From Isoetes taiwanensis (Eukaryota; Streptophyta; Lycopodiopsida; Isoetales; Isoetaceae): a stretch of 64,000 nucleotides of DNA. Where the stretch lies: NCBI GenBank assembly GCA_021234155.1, contig JAJEKV010000265.1:374001-438000 (forward strand), written 5' to 3'. Below the pieces are notes generated by a model. It did no database searches. It worked only from the letters and a program-made list of their open reading frames with translations, and was not told the DNA's origin. Of the stretch, positions 32,601-43,212 are shown piece after piece. Made by a program: the position numbers and the translations under genes. Every line of letters begins with the position of its first letter. Within the stretch, counting starts at the first letter, position 1.

Positions 32601-35225
32601 ATTTGACTAGGACCTTGCGCCCGTGTCTTGACGTAGAGGGGGTGTTGACGCTTGAGCACGGACCCTAAAACCACGGGAAGCGGCTTTGCCCCAAAAAGTC
32701 CTCTCCGAAGGCCCCGGGCGACGGACGGGCAACTTCCCTCTCCCGGGAACCGTGATCCGTCTCTCGCCAATGGAATCGAGCGTCGACATTGCCCTAGGGA
32801 CCAAGTTTTGTGGCGAAGCCCACCCCTTCGAAGAAGCGCCAAACTATCTCATGTGCAACGCACTTCGTAGTCAATTGGCTTAGGAGGTGGGCTGGCGAAT
32901 CGCGAATGTAGGGCGTAAGTGTTTCTTTCTTTTGCAAAACCGACGCGGTAACTTGGTCCCTAGGGTAATTTTGGCATTTCGGACGATGTGGCGAAGTCGG
33001 ATCGCCATTTCGAACCTCCGCAATGTCCGAACGACAAAACACTTTGGTTTCTACACCGCCGCCTCGCAGGACGCTTTCTCGGTTTGATATGTTCTCCCGG
33101 ACGGATGTTGGATTTTTGGACCTTTCGGACCAGGTTCCTTGAACAAAGGATTCAGCGATCGGATACGGGAACCGAGATCGGGAGTGTGGTCTTTAGCGTC
33201 GCCCCTCCGCGGGCGCTAAAAAGGCTGCCTCGGGGAAGCTTTTTGGGGCTCGCCTCCCGGGGTTGGACTCTCCCTCTAATGAGGAGGCCTTGCAAGGTCC
33301 CCGGCCTTGTTTGACTTGGGCAAGTGTGCCGGCTCTACTGCCCAACAACAGCCGCTGCCTGCACCGTTCTAATGCAAACTATTTGATCTAAACCTTATCC
33401 AAAATTTTTGAAAGTTGGCCTCGTATGTTGGCGATGACTTAGGAAACTAGCTGACAAAAAATCAGAATTTAAGTCCGTACTATGCATTAATTACGAATTT
33501 TACGAATGTCTTGCTACCGCGAAAAGCGGGCCTTGACTTCTAACCGCCACAACGGGAGGAGTACAGGTCCAAACTCCATTCCGGTCAGTTCCCCTTTGCT
33601 TCGCGTTCTCAATTGCATGTGATCGGCCACGCCCCAAGTGCAAAAGACCAAAACTTCGGCACCCAAAACGCCAAACCCCGCTAGAACGGCGGCAACTCAT
33701 AGGGTTTACGTTCAAGGCTCTATCCTTGTCGATTTGACTAGGACCCTTTGTAGATGTCTTGGCGTAGAGGGGGTGTTGACGCCTTGAGCACGGACCCTAA
33801 AACCACCCGAGGCGGCTTGCCCCAAAAGTCCTCTCCGAAGGCCCGCGGCGGACGGGCAACTTCCCTCTCCAGGAACCATGATCCGTCTCGCCAATGGAAT
33901 CGAACGTCGACATTGCCCTAGGGACCAAGTTTTGTGCCCCTTTGCCGGAAGCCCACCCCTTCTCGGAAGAAGCGCCAAACTATCTCATGTGCAACGCTTC
34001 GTAGTCGGTCTAGGAGGTGGGCTGCTGAATCACCGCAATGTAGGGCGAAGTGTTTCTTTCTTTTGCAAAACCGATCGTGGTAACTTGGTCCCTAGGGTAA
34101 TTTTGGCATTCGACGATGTGGCGAAGTCGGATCGCCATTTTCGAACCTCCGCGAATGTCCGAACGACAAAACACTTTGGTTTCTAACCGCCGCCGCGGGG
34201 GCGCCAGCGGTTTGATATGTTCTCGGGACGGATGTTGGATTTTTGGACCTTTCGGACCAGGTTCCTTGAACAAAGGATTCAACGGCCGGATACGGGAACC
34301 GAGATCGGGGAGTGTGGTCTTTAGCGACGCCCCGGCTTATTTGCCAGAAAGGCTGCCCTCGGGAAGCTTTTTGGGGCTCGCCTCCACGGGGTTCGGACTC
34401 TCCCTCTAATGAGGAGGCCTTGCAAGGTCCTGGCCTTGTTTGACTTGGGCACGTGTGCTAGCTCGGCTGCCCAACAACAGGCTGCCTAGACCGTTCTAAT
34501 GCAAACTATTTGATCTAAACCTTATCCAAAATTTTTGAAAGTTGGCCTGTATGTTGGCGATGACTTAGGAAACTAGCTGACAAAAATCAGAATTTAAGTC
34601 CATTACTATGCATTAATTACGAATTTACGAATGTCTTGCTCCGCAAAAGCGGGCCTTGACTTCTAACCGCCTAACGGAGGAGAGTACAGGTCCAAACTCC
34701 ATTCCGTCAGTTCCCTTTGCTTCGCGTTCTCAATTGCATGTGATCGGCCACGTCCCAAGTGCAAAAGACCAAAACTCGGCACCCAAAATGCAAACCCTGC
34801 TAGAACCTGGCAACTCATAGGGTTTACATTTTAGAGGCTCTATCCTTGTCGATTCGACTAGGACCTTGGCGCCGTGTCTTGACGTAGAGGGGGTGTTGAC
34901 GCCGAGAGCACGGACCCTAAAACCACCCGAAGCGGCTTGCCCCAAAAGTCCTCTCCCGAAGGCCCTGGCGACGGACGGGCAACTTTCCCTCTCCGGAACC
35001 GTGATTCGGCTCTGCCAATGGACTCAGAACGTCGACATTGCCCTAGGGACCAAGTTTTGTGGCCAGAAGGCCACCCCTTCTCGAAGAAGCGCCAAACTAT
35101 CTTATGTCCAACACACTCGTAGTCAATTGGCCTAGGAGGTAATGTTGAATACCGCGAATGTAGGGCGTAAGTGTGTCATTTTTGCAAAACCGACCGCGGT
35201 AACTTAGTCCATAGGGTAATTTTGG
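20650..35225. repeat. Tandem array of a unit of about 1.1 kb in element B (13 copies)
   Basis: The GAATGTCTTGCT-type anchor recurs near 20728, 21826, 22985, 24103, 25213, 26323, 27471, 28566, 30165, 31268, 32375, 33503 and 34631. The period is 1095-1160 bp, except one gap of about 1600 bp that holds a 488-bp insertion. The landmarks are those of element A, but most units share B-specific variants (GCAAACTATTTGATCT, CATGTGCAACG, GGAAGCTAG). The final unit, at about 34600-35170, instead carries several A-like variants (ATGTCCAACACACTCG, GATTCGGCTCTGCCAATGGA). Differences between copies cluster in short CG-rich islands and are largely 1-6 nt indels. No conserved reading frame is seen. Confidence 0.92.
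29314..29809. mobile_element. 480-bp TIR element (hAT-like MITE) inserted in a satellite unit
   Basis: The unit flow CTTGAACAAAGGATTCAA is interrupted at 29322-29801. GAACAAAG flanks both sides (29314-29321 and 29802-29809), an 8-bp target duplication as in hAT elements. The ends share an inverted GGATAGGTTC (29327-29336, and its complement GAACCTATCC ending at 29798). Inside is an inverted pair, GCGTTAGCGAACCTTCC at 29510-29526 and GGAAGGTTCGCTTACGC at 29606-29622, plus repeated ACGTATTTT motifs. There is no coding capacity. Other array units lack the insert, giving natural empty sites. Confidence 0.7.
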
Positions 35226-35284
35226 CATTCCAAACGATAAGTTTACGTCCGGTATTTTTTTTTTTTTTTTCGAATTTTTTTATT

Positions 35285-35815
35285 TTTTCAAAAAATAGTG
35301 ACGTCGTTAAACGACGTTGCTTACGTGGCGCTCTGCTGACAATAGCGTGGCGCGGACGATGCCGGCCACGCTGGCAAAACTGCTGCCACGTCAGATATTC
35401 TAGGCGTCGTTTAACGACGTCATGTCGACGTGGCAGGACACTTTGGCGTGCCAGCCTGGCATGTCAGCAAGCCACGAAGCTGACTGGTCACGTCAGATTT
35501 TTTAGTCGTCGTTCAACGACGTCATGTCGACGTGGCAGAACACGGTGGCGTGCCAGCCTGGCATGTCAGCAAGCCACGCAGCCGGATGTGCCACGTCAGA
35601 TCCACGAGACGACGTTCAACGACGTCATGTGCACGTGGCACGACACGCACGCTTGCCAGCTTGGCAGCAGTACCATGCCACGCAGGCCAATCCGACACGT
35701 CAGCCCTGAGAAACGTCGTTGAACGACGTCGAAACGACGTTGTCGTCGTTGAACGACGATGTCGTCGATGTTCGACGACGACCCGTCGTTCTTCGACGTC
35801 GCGACGTCGTTGGAC
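35285..35815. repeat. Right subterminal block of element B with tandem units of about 102 bp
   Basis: Three to four tandem units with a period of about 101-104 bp start near 35405, 35507 and 35610. Each combines an inverted GTCGTTNAACGAC palindrome, GACGTCATGTCGACGTGGCA, and GTGCCAGCCTGGCATGTCAG. They are followed by a run of GTCGTTGAACGACG palindromes up to the TIR. Open frames here are side effects of the repeat. Confidence 0.8.
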
Positions 35816-35889
35816 GTCGACTATCCCTTGTAGTGTTCTACAAAGATAAGTTGAATAAGAATGGTCCAGCTAATTGAAATATTTAATAT

Positions 35890-38290
35890 TTAATCTTGGC
35901 TTTGAGGGCTGCATCTTTAGCTTCTCTTCCGTGTAACCAGTGGTTCGATGCCGAATGCAAAGAATGCAAACGCTGGCTCCGCCAAGTCACAGACCCTTCT
36001 CTACGTTCGGATGCAGTGAAGCAATACCGCACTTTCCTTAAGGCTAGAAAGGCCAGGTACACTGCAGCCTGTCAACAGGAAATGTTCTTCCTCATGGAAT
36101 GTCATCCCAGGACATTCTGGCGAAGAGTGCTCAGGAGGCCAGTGCTGCCCACAGGAAACATCACTCCAGACCAGTAGGGGCAATACCTGCAGCAGCTCTA
36201 CAACCCTAAGGGTGCACGGGCGGCATTACCCCAGGCCCCGTGACCGGAAATCACGAGGCGTAGGTAGCACAGGCTCGCAATGTCTAGCCAATGGAAAAGC
36301 ACCAGATATTGATGGCATGCAGGTAGAGTTACTCAAGTGAGCAGGACCATCCATGGCGCCGGTTCAACAAGGCATTGCGGGAAGGTTTTCCCTCGCAATG
36401 GACCACTAGCCGGATTGTCCCAATCTATAAGGCAGGAGACCCGCATTGCCCGGCCAATTACCGGACCATCATGATCAGCTCAGTGTTTGCAAAGCTTCTC
36501 CCGGGATCCTCGAGCGATAATTGACAAGATGGGCAGAGGCAATAGGAGTTCGGGCACTCACACAGGCAGGATTTAGGCCGAGGCACTCAATCATAGATCA
36601 TATCTTCACACTGCGGACTCTGGTTGAGGATAGCGAGTAAAACCACGCAAGAAGATTGATTGCCGTCAGACTTCACCAAGGCTTTTGACACTGTACCTCG
36701 GGAAAAGCTGTGGGCAAGATTGCAGCAGCTAGATGTCCCTGCCGAACTGCAAAACGAGGTATACAGGTTATATGAGACATGCATTGGCTAGCTACAAACA
36801 GCGGGCCAACCATTCGAGAGCAGTATCGGGGTCCTCAAGGATGCCCTCTCTCTCCCACACTATTTGGCTTGTATATTGATCAGGTGGAGAGATGGCTCAC
36901 TGATAATGGAGGTACTGGGGCTCACCTTACACCAGATCATCAGGCAGCTGATCTATGCTGACGATGTGGACCTCCTAGCACACATTCAGGCAGACATGCA
37001 ACGCCATCTCGATGCCCTGGACACATTTTGCCAGAAGACTGACATGCATGTCAATTTAGCCAAAACCAAGGTGTTTTTGGTATCGTCAGCACGCCAGCCA
37101 CGGCCTCCAATCCTCACTTATCGTGGCCAACATGTTGAAGTAGTGCCCGCTTATAAATATTTGGGGGTGGAGTTTCTATCGGCCATGAACTGGGACAATT
37201 CTATCCGACTGCGAGCCGCAGCAGGTTGGAAGGCACTCTATGCAATGGAGAACAATAATCACAAGGCAGAGCTGTATGATTGGACCCACCAATCGCACCT
37301 ATTCAAGGTGCTAGTAGAACCTGTACTTTTGTATGGGGTCGAGGTTTGGGGCCCGGTGATTTTCCTCGCCACTTGGAATGAGCAGGTGCAGAAAGCTTTC
37401 TTGGCACAGGCCCTAGGGGTGAAGTCCACAGTCCCATACCAGATACTACTGCAGAAAACAGGTTACTTGCCTCTTCAAAGGGGGGCCCTTGACAGATATA
37501 TCGTCTACTTCCAGAAGGTGGTCAGCATAGACCTTGCTTACACTGTGGCAATGGGGCCTCAACGCCTAAAAGCCTGCTGACAGGAAAAGAGAGCTTAGTG
37601 GCTGGCCAGATGGAACGTGCAGGAGCACAGGTGCATCCAAATGCAAGTGGAGGCAGATCACGCAGCCTCAGATAGTACCTTGATGCATGCTTCCTCAGTA
37701 AGCTATGGGATGCCAGCACCCTTGAACAGGTCAAGACGGCACCAATGCTACCTGCGCACTCATCTACCCATGAAAAAGCGCAGATCCATTGCCTCTATCC
37801 ACACAGGTGCACACCATCTTCGTATTGAGATAGGGAGATGGGTTGGGGAGCTGCGTCAGGAGCGGATTTGTCAACGCTGCCAGGTTAGAGCTGTGGAAGA
37901 CAAATGCCACACCCTTCAAAGTTGTCCGCCATATGATGACATTCAGATACGCTATGCTGAGCTGGTCCTCCCGACCAGTCCCTGCATGAGATACTGAGCA
38001 CGAGCTCGGTACGGAGGTTGGGCTCATACATTCAAGAGATCATGGATCGCCAAGATCAGCTCGGTCCTCGGGCACTTACTTGATACATGTACATATTTCT
38101 GTCTATATTTGTAATTGTACAGTTTGACAGCAAACCTAATCCTGTCACAGTTTTTCCCCCAAACAACCCTTTAGGGCGGGAGGATGTTTTTTTAATCCGG
38201 ACAGTAATATGCTTGCTACGCTTCCTTTTTGGGTCCCATAGGCCAATTGGTCTCCGTGGACGATAAAAATTCTATTCTATTCTATTCTAT
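35890..38290 (+). mobile_element. Decayed, 5'-truncated LINE with (TCTAT)n tail
   Basis: A non-LTR retrotransposon on the plus strand, unrelated in orientation and probably in family to the fossil LINE on its left. It runs from the pre-RT region through RT and a C-terminal zinc motif, then a 3' untranslated region of about 290 bp. It ends in GGACGATAAAAATTCTATTC and a (TCTAT)n tail at about 38271-38290. The ORF is broken at several points. The 5' junction is near 35870-35895 and blends into older sequence; no target duplication was found. Confidence 0.8.
35896..37997 (+). pseudogene. LINE reverse transcriptase ORF, frameshifted
   Basis: The reading frame is spread over at least four segments. 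At 35896-36177 is a pre-RT segment (NQWFDAECKECKRWL, then FWRRVLRR). From 36180 to about 36860 are broken RT blocks: NYRTIMISSVFAKLL, a QAGFRPRHS block, and motif A DFTKAFDTVPREKLWARL. The PQGCPLSPTLFGLYIDQ block follows at about 36835-36885. The segment 36864-37580 has an intact catalytic IYADDVDLL (YADD at 36954-36965), then KTKVFLVSS and YKYLGVEF, the standard post-catalytic LINE blocks. The segment 37617-37997 ends with a CxxC...HxxxxC zinc motif (ERICQRCQVRAVEDKCHTLQ). Stops and frameshifts make it non-functional although the YADD box survives. I see no upstream endonuclease, consistent with 5' truncation. Confidence 0.85.
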
Positions 38291-39300
38291 ATTTTTTTTA
38301 TCTTGTTGTTTAGAACTTTCTCTTAATGGTGGAGGTCAGAATTATTAGGATCATGCACGAGTTTTACTTTGGTGTCTTTAACAGGGAGAGCTAACTGGTC
38401 CGGCAGCAAGGTATAATCTCGACAATGGTTGTTTTTCTTGTTTTCTACTCCCATTAACTCAGTGGGTCCTTCATGCAGAAGAAACATGGCGGCTTTTAGT
38501 CTTCCTACACAGCGTAGCTGCTTCGGATAAACTCGATGACTTTTTTTCGTTTTTGTGGCAGAAATTTGTGAATCCCTCTACGTCTCCCGTGTGTACAGGC
38601 CTTTGATTAATGACTGTTACGTGCGATCAAGTATGTTGTTTTGCTTGAGTTTACTTTAATTGTTTTTTAGCAGTATTACGTGCAAATTTTGCTAGATACA
38701 AATAATGTTTTAGTTGTTTCTACTTGTCTCCTACATTCTAATCGTTTTGATGATATCTAAGGTCCCTTTAGCACTAAACAATAGCGATGTGCATTGCATT
38801 GGCTCTGGTCTTCTTGATAGAGTACATGTGACTATATTCATCACAACTCTTGTAAAAGGTAGTATTTTTGCATTGAACTTTGACCAATTTCATTGTCTCC
38901 TACTAGCAGGGGTTGGGTTATACAATGCTCCAATCCTTTGTAGTCAGTAAATAGCTGGAAGGTAGAGCTCATAAGGTAATGGCATCCACGTCTTAACACT
39001 AGAGTTGTCCCTAAATGGATCAAAAATGGTTCATGTGCACTGTTCACATTAAAATTCATATAAAATAAACAACTCAATTTTCCATGAAGCCCTTCCTACA
39101 AGTTAATATATGGCAGTCATATTACATAAGAAAAATATCTAAAAATCTATCAGCTCATGTACTGCAAAGTTATGCTTAGGTGAATTCAAGGGGATCCAAT
39201 CAAAATGGTCTCATGTTTATATAAGGTAAAAGTCTCGACAAAAAGATAGAGAGTAAAATACAAAAACCCACACGTCAATCCGAGTTCTGCGAAGGGAGAT
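38291..39300. other. No gene seen
   Basis: AT-rich intergenic sequence. Open frames on either strand are short and unrelated to anything I recognise. No repeats longer than a few tens of bases were noticed. Confidence 0.4.
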
Positions 39301-40460
39301 AGGACCATTTGAACATGGCAGGGTCAAAACTGTCTTCTGTCTTTTGTGAACCAATACTGGTTCCCGGGAAGCTGTTCCCAAATCAAATCAATAACCTCTA
39401 CTTGAAAATGAATTTTAGTCTAAAATTTGGAATATAAGCAGTAGAGAAGTTGACTCATCCAAGAAAAATATTCATTGGCCTTCATTTGGAAGTTTTAGAT
39501 TTTTTCTATAATTTCTAGTACAAGTGACTTTTATTTTAGTCTCTATTGAAGAAAAAATATTCAAGGTTGCCCCCTAAAAAATCATATTATGAAAGTTAAC
39601 GATGATATGAGACCAATACAAAAACAAGCACGCAACATAGCATTTGTTCTCAACAGGTCACGAAAGTCCACTACCCCTGCGACCATTACTGGTACATGAT
39701 ACATTAAAATGAAGAACTTCCTCGTGTTAATCGATCTTAGTTTCAATTTTGAGATATAGGTAGCTCATCAGGTACTTTAATCACTAAAAATATTTAATGC
39801 TCATGATCTTGCGATTTAGATTCAAGTTTTGAGCATTGATAGCAAGTTATTTGCTAGATTATATCTTCTATCGATTTTAGTTGTGACTTCCAAAATTCAT
39901 ATTTCGAAACATCCCAAGTCATGAAAGAATAGAATAGAATAGAAAGCAATGCAAAAAGAGCGAAGAAAAAATATGAAAAGTTATAATCATAAGAAATAAA
40001 GATATATTGCTATATCCACTGACCATTACTGGTCCAGATGACTTAGGTTCATCTAAAAATTAAGAACATCCTCATCTTAATCCACTCAAATTTAGAATAT
40101 AGGTCGCATATATAGTACTCTATTTGATAAAATTAGTTAGTTATATGGGATTGCATAGTTAAAGAGTAATATTGAACCATAAACAAATGAAACCTATGTG
40201 GGTTTCAACTCTTCCTTTGAAAATTATACTACAATGGATAAAAAGTCAGTGTACCTTTGTATAAATGACAACACAATGATAGATAGGGCTGGTGATAATA
40301 ATGAGAGAGATTACCATGTATCCAATTTGTCTGATTGTGGACCATAACTGGTCCATGCCTATTTATATTCATATCTTGCATATAATATGTTATTTTAGCA
40401 TGAATGTGGAAATATATATTGCTAACAAATGCTTGCATATACTATTTGCACTTTTGGCAT
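39300..40460. repeat. Degenerate tandem repeat of about 330 bp with a palindromic core
   Basis: An ACCAnnACTGGT palindrome recurs at about 39350 (GAACCAATACTGGTTC), 39682 (GACCATTACTGGTA), 40021 (GACCATTACTGGTCC) and 40341 (GACCATAACTGGTCC), spaced about 319-338 bp. Downstream of the second and third copies the sequences still align (AAGAAC(T/A)TCCTC, TTAATC, ATATAGGT), so this is an old tandem repeat rather than isolated motifs. A further copy of the core (GGACCAATTCTGGTCC) is at about 44096. Confidence 0.55.
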
Positions 40461-40935
40461 ACCTAAAATTACAACACTTTCTAGCAACAACACATAGACT
40501 AGTTTTATGATAGTAAAACATTAGAATTGTTTGTATTTTTTAATAAACTATATTAGGAACATCTATATACGTCTTTCATAATGTTTTGAATCATTTCAAA
40601 GACACATTGGAGAAATGTAATGTAAAAAAGTTGATTTCTTTCACAAGCTTCAAAAGCATGCATGAAACATTATTTGGTCGATTGATTGATTGCCATAGAT
40701 ATACTTTGCAAATTTTTCACAAATTCATCAACAAACATCACTAGCTACAATCTTATTGAGTTTTGATACCATAACTTTAGAGCTAACTTAACTTTTTAAG
40801 CTCTAAATGCATTAGTTCTATTACTGCAGATCTTGATTAACATTAAAAAATACATGGTTACATACCAGCTACACTATATTTGACTTGATAAGTACCTATC
40901 TCTTATATATATACAATTATATAAGCACCCCCCTT

Positions 40936-41020
40936 GTTCCAGTACTTTGAGGTGTCATCGTGTGAGCCGTTCAGATTTGAGATAGACGATCCAGGCGGCG
41001 ACACCTCAAAGTATTGGAAC
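40936..41020. repeat. Foldback hairpin, 21-bp arms
   Basis: GTTCCAGTACTTTGAGGTGTC-type left arm at 40936-40956 and its near-perfect inverse at 41000-41020, with one mismatch and a 43-nt loop. It is followed by GATCTTAACCGTTAGATC, a palindromic phrase often seen in plant MITEs, at about 41051. It is probably part of a small MITE whose ends I could not fix. Confidence 0.6.
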
Positions 41021-41339
41021 ATGTTGAGGTGGCAGCAATATTTGGTGTAACAGATCTTAACCGTTAGATCAAAAGGTGAGCATAAATCCTAGCCATTAAC
41101 TTTTTAATATTAAATTTGTTTTTTTTTAAAGAAGGTGAGGTGGCACCCTCATTAATAAAAAAAAGTAGTGAGGTGTCAAGGCAGGGACTTCCATTTGCTT
41201 AATCGCCTTCAAACGCATGTAGCTTGCAGTAGAGCGGCCAGATGAAGGTGGGGGCTATGTCGTTGGATTGCTCTCATCGAGAGCTTTCCAATGAGTGGTG
41301 CTTTGACACTATTTTCTCGCAGTTGGAGCCAACATGATC

Positions 41340-43212
41340 AAATACTAAGAATCTTCTGGGAATCTTTGAGTTCTAAGGAATCAATGGTAAGTTGAGAGAA
41401 TCTAGGAGAATCTTTATAGGATCTTAGAGAATCCAGAGGAATATCATGAGAATCTTAGAGAATCTATGAGAATCTCAAGAGAGCATCTTTGAGAATGTAA
41501 GGGAATGTAAGGGAATCTTGATAAAATCTTCAAGTTCCTGGAGGAAACTTGAAGGAATCCTGGTGTCTGGGGGAATCTTCATAGAATCTATGGGAACTAG
41601 ACGAATCTTAAGCGATTCTTTGAAAAATCTAGGGGAATATTCCTAAAATCTTTGAGAATTTAGAGTAATCTTGATGGAATATTGGAGAATCTAGAACAAT
41701 CTAGAAGAATCTAGAAGAATCTTCATAAAATGTTGGAGAACCTAGAGGAATCTTGGGGTATTCTTTTGGAATCTAGGGGAATCTAAAGGAATCTTCATAA
41801 AATTTAAGAATCTATGAGAATCTAGATGGAATTTTGGAGAATATAGGAGAATCTTAATAAAATCTAGGGGAATCTATGTAGAATCTTAGAATCTAGGGAA
41901 TCTTTATAGAACTTCAAGAATTTTAGAGAATCTTTAGAAATCTAGGAGAAACTAAGCGATCTTAAGAGAATCTTTGAGAATCTAGAAGAATCTTTCTGAA
42001 AGTCTTGAGAATCTAGGGGAATCTTGATGGAATCTTAGAGAATGTAAGAGAATCTTCATAGATTCTTAGGGAATCTAGAGGAATCATGGGATAATCTTTG
42101 GGAATCTAGGGGAATCTTAGGGAGTCTTAAGAGAAGCTATGGAAATTGTCATAAAATCTTTAAGAGCCTATGGGAATTTAGATAAAATCTTGGAGAATCT
42201 AAGGGAATCTTAATAAAATCTAGGAGAATCTCCATATAATCTTAAGAATCTAGGGGAATCTTTGCAGAATCTTAAGGAATCTAAGGGGAAATCTAAGGGT
42301 ATCTACAGGAATCTTGGTGCAATTTTGTAAAATGTAGGGGAATCTTCATAGGATCTTAGAGAATGTAAATGGATCTCAAGAGAATCTTAGGGATTCTATC
42401 GAAGTCTTTATAGAATCTTGGAAATCTAAGAGAATCTACATGGTTCAATAGAGAATCTTTGAGAATATAATGGAATCTAGGGGAATCTTCCTAATATTTA
42501 TGAGAATTTAATGTAATCTTAGAGAATTTAAGAGAATCTTCATAGAATCTTAGGGAATCTAGAAGAATCTTCATAGAATCTTGGGGAACCTAGGAGAATC
42601 ATGAGATAATCTTTGGAAATCTTAAAGAATCTTAAGAGAATCTATGGAAATATAGGAGAATCTAAGGGAAATTGTCATAAAATCCTTAAGAATCTATGGG
42701 AATTTAGATAGAATCATGGAGAATCTAAGGGAATCTTAATAAAATCTAGGGTTAGTCTATGGGAATCTCAAGAGAATCTATAGGAATCTCAAGCATTTTG
42801 GAAATCTAGGGGAATCTTCCTAAAATCTTTGAGAATTAAGAATAATCTTGATGGAATCTTGAAGAATCTAGGAGAAACTTTATAGAATCTTGGAGAATCT
42901 AGAGGAATCCTGGGGTATTCTTTTGGAATCTAGTTAACTCTTTGGAGAATCTTTGAGAATCTCAAAAGAATCTTTGGGAATCTAGGAAAATCTATAGGAA
43001 TCTTCCTAAAACCTTTAAGAATCTATGCTAATCTAGAAGAAATCTTGGGTCTCTAGGGAAATCTTAGTAAAATCTAGGGGAATCTAAGGGAATCTCAAGG
43101 AATCTAAAGGAATCTAGGAATATTTAAAAGAATCTTTGGGAATCTAGGGGAGTCTAAGGAAACTAAGAATCTATGGCAATTTAGATGGAATCTTGGAGAA
43201 TTTAAGGGAAAA
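41340..43212. repeat. GAATCT minisatellite, about 1.87 kb
   Basis: Nearly continuous short units built on GAATCT, such as GGAATCTT, GAATCTAGGG, AGAATCTT and CATAGAATCTT, arranged in irregular higher-order strings of about 16-50 bp. There is no coding potential. It starts after the TCTTCTGGGAATCTTTGAG phrase and ends abruptly at TTTAAGGGAAAAATGACG. Confidence 0.92.

Larger units (their letters stand above)
18609..35835. mobile_element. Non-autonomous CACTA-type (EnSpm) transposon, element B, 17.2 kb
   Basis: The left end is CACTACAAAAAAATTGCCC and the right end, read inward, is CACTACAAGGGATAGTCG. These are the canonical CACTACAA termini. TTC flanks both sides (18606-18608 and 35836-35838), a 3-bp target duplication. 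Subterminal zones (18630-18990 and 35285-35815) are packed with ACGACGTC motifs in both orientations. No transposase frame is present. The interior has an exon-like/polypurine module, an internal GACGTC block, then 13 copies of the same 1.1-kb unit as element A. It lies in the same fossil LINE, 485 bp from element A. Confidence 0.88.

Noticed and set aside
12430-35225. Dozens of open frames of 60-180 codons on both strands across the arrays (for example minus 13317-13853, minus 15101-15538, plus 35171-35722)
   Set aside because: They change frame and length from copy to copy, overlap on both strands, and follow the repeat period. The repeat and its GC content explain them; no conserved protein emerges.
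12430-35225. Direct repeats as a CRISPR-like array
   Set aside because: Units are about 1.1 kb with no short-repeat/spacer pattern, in a plant nuclear context.
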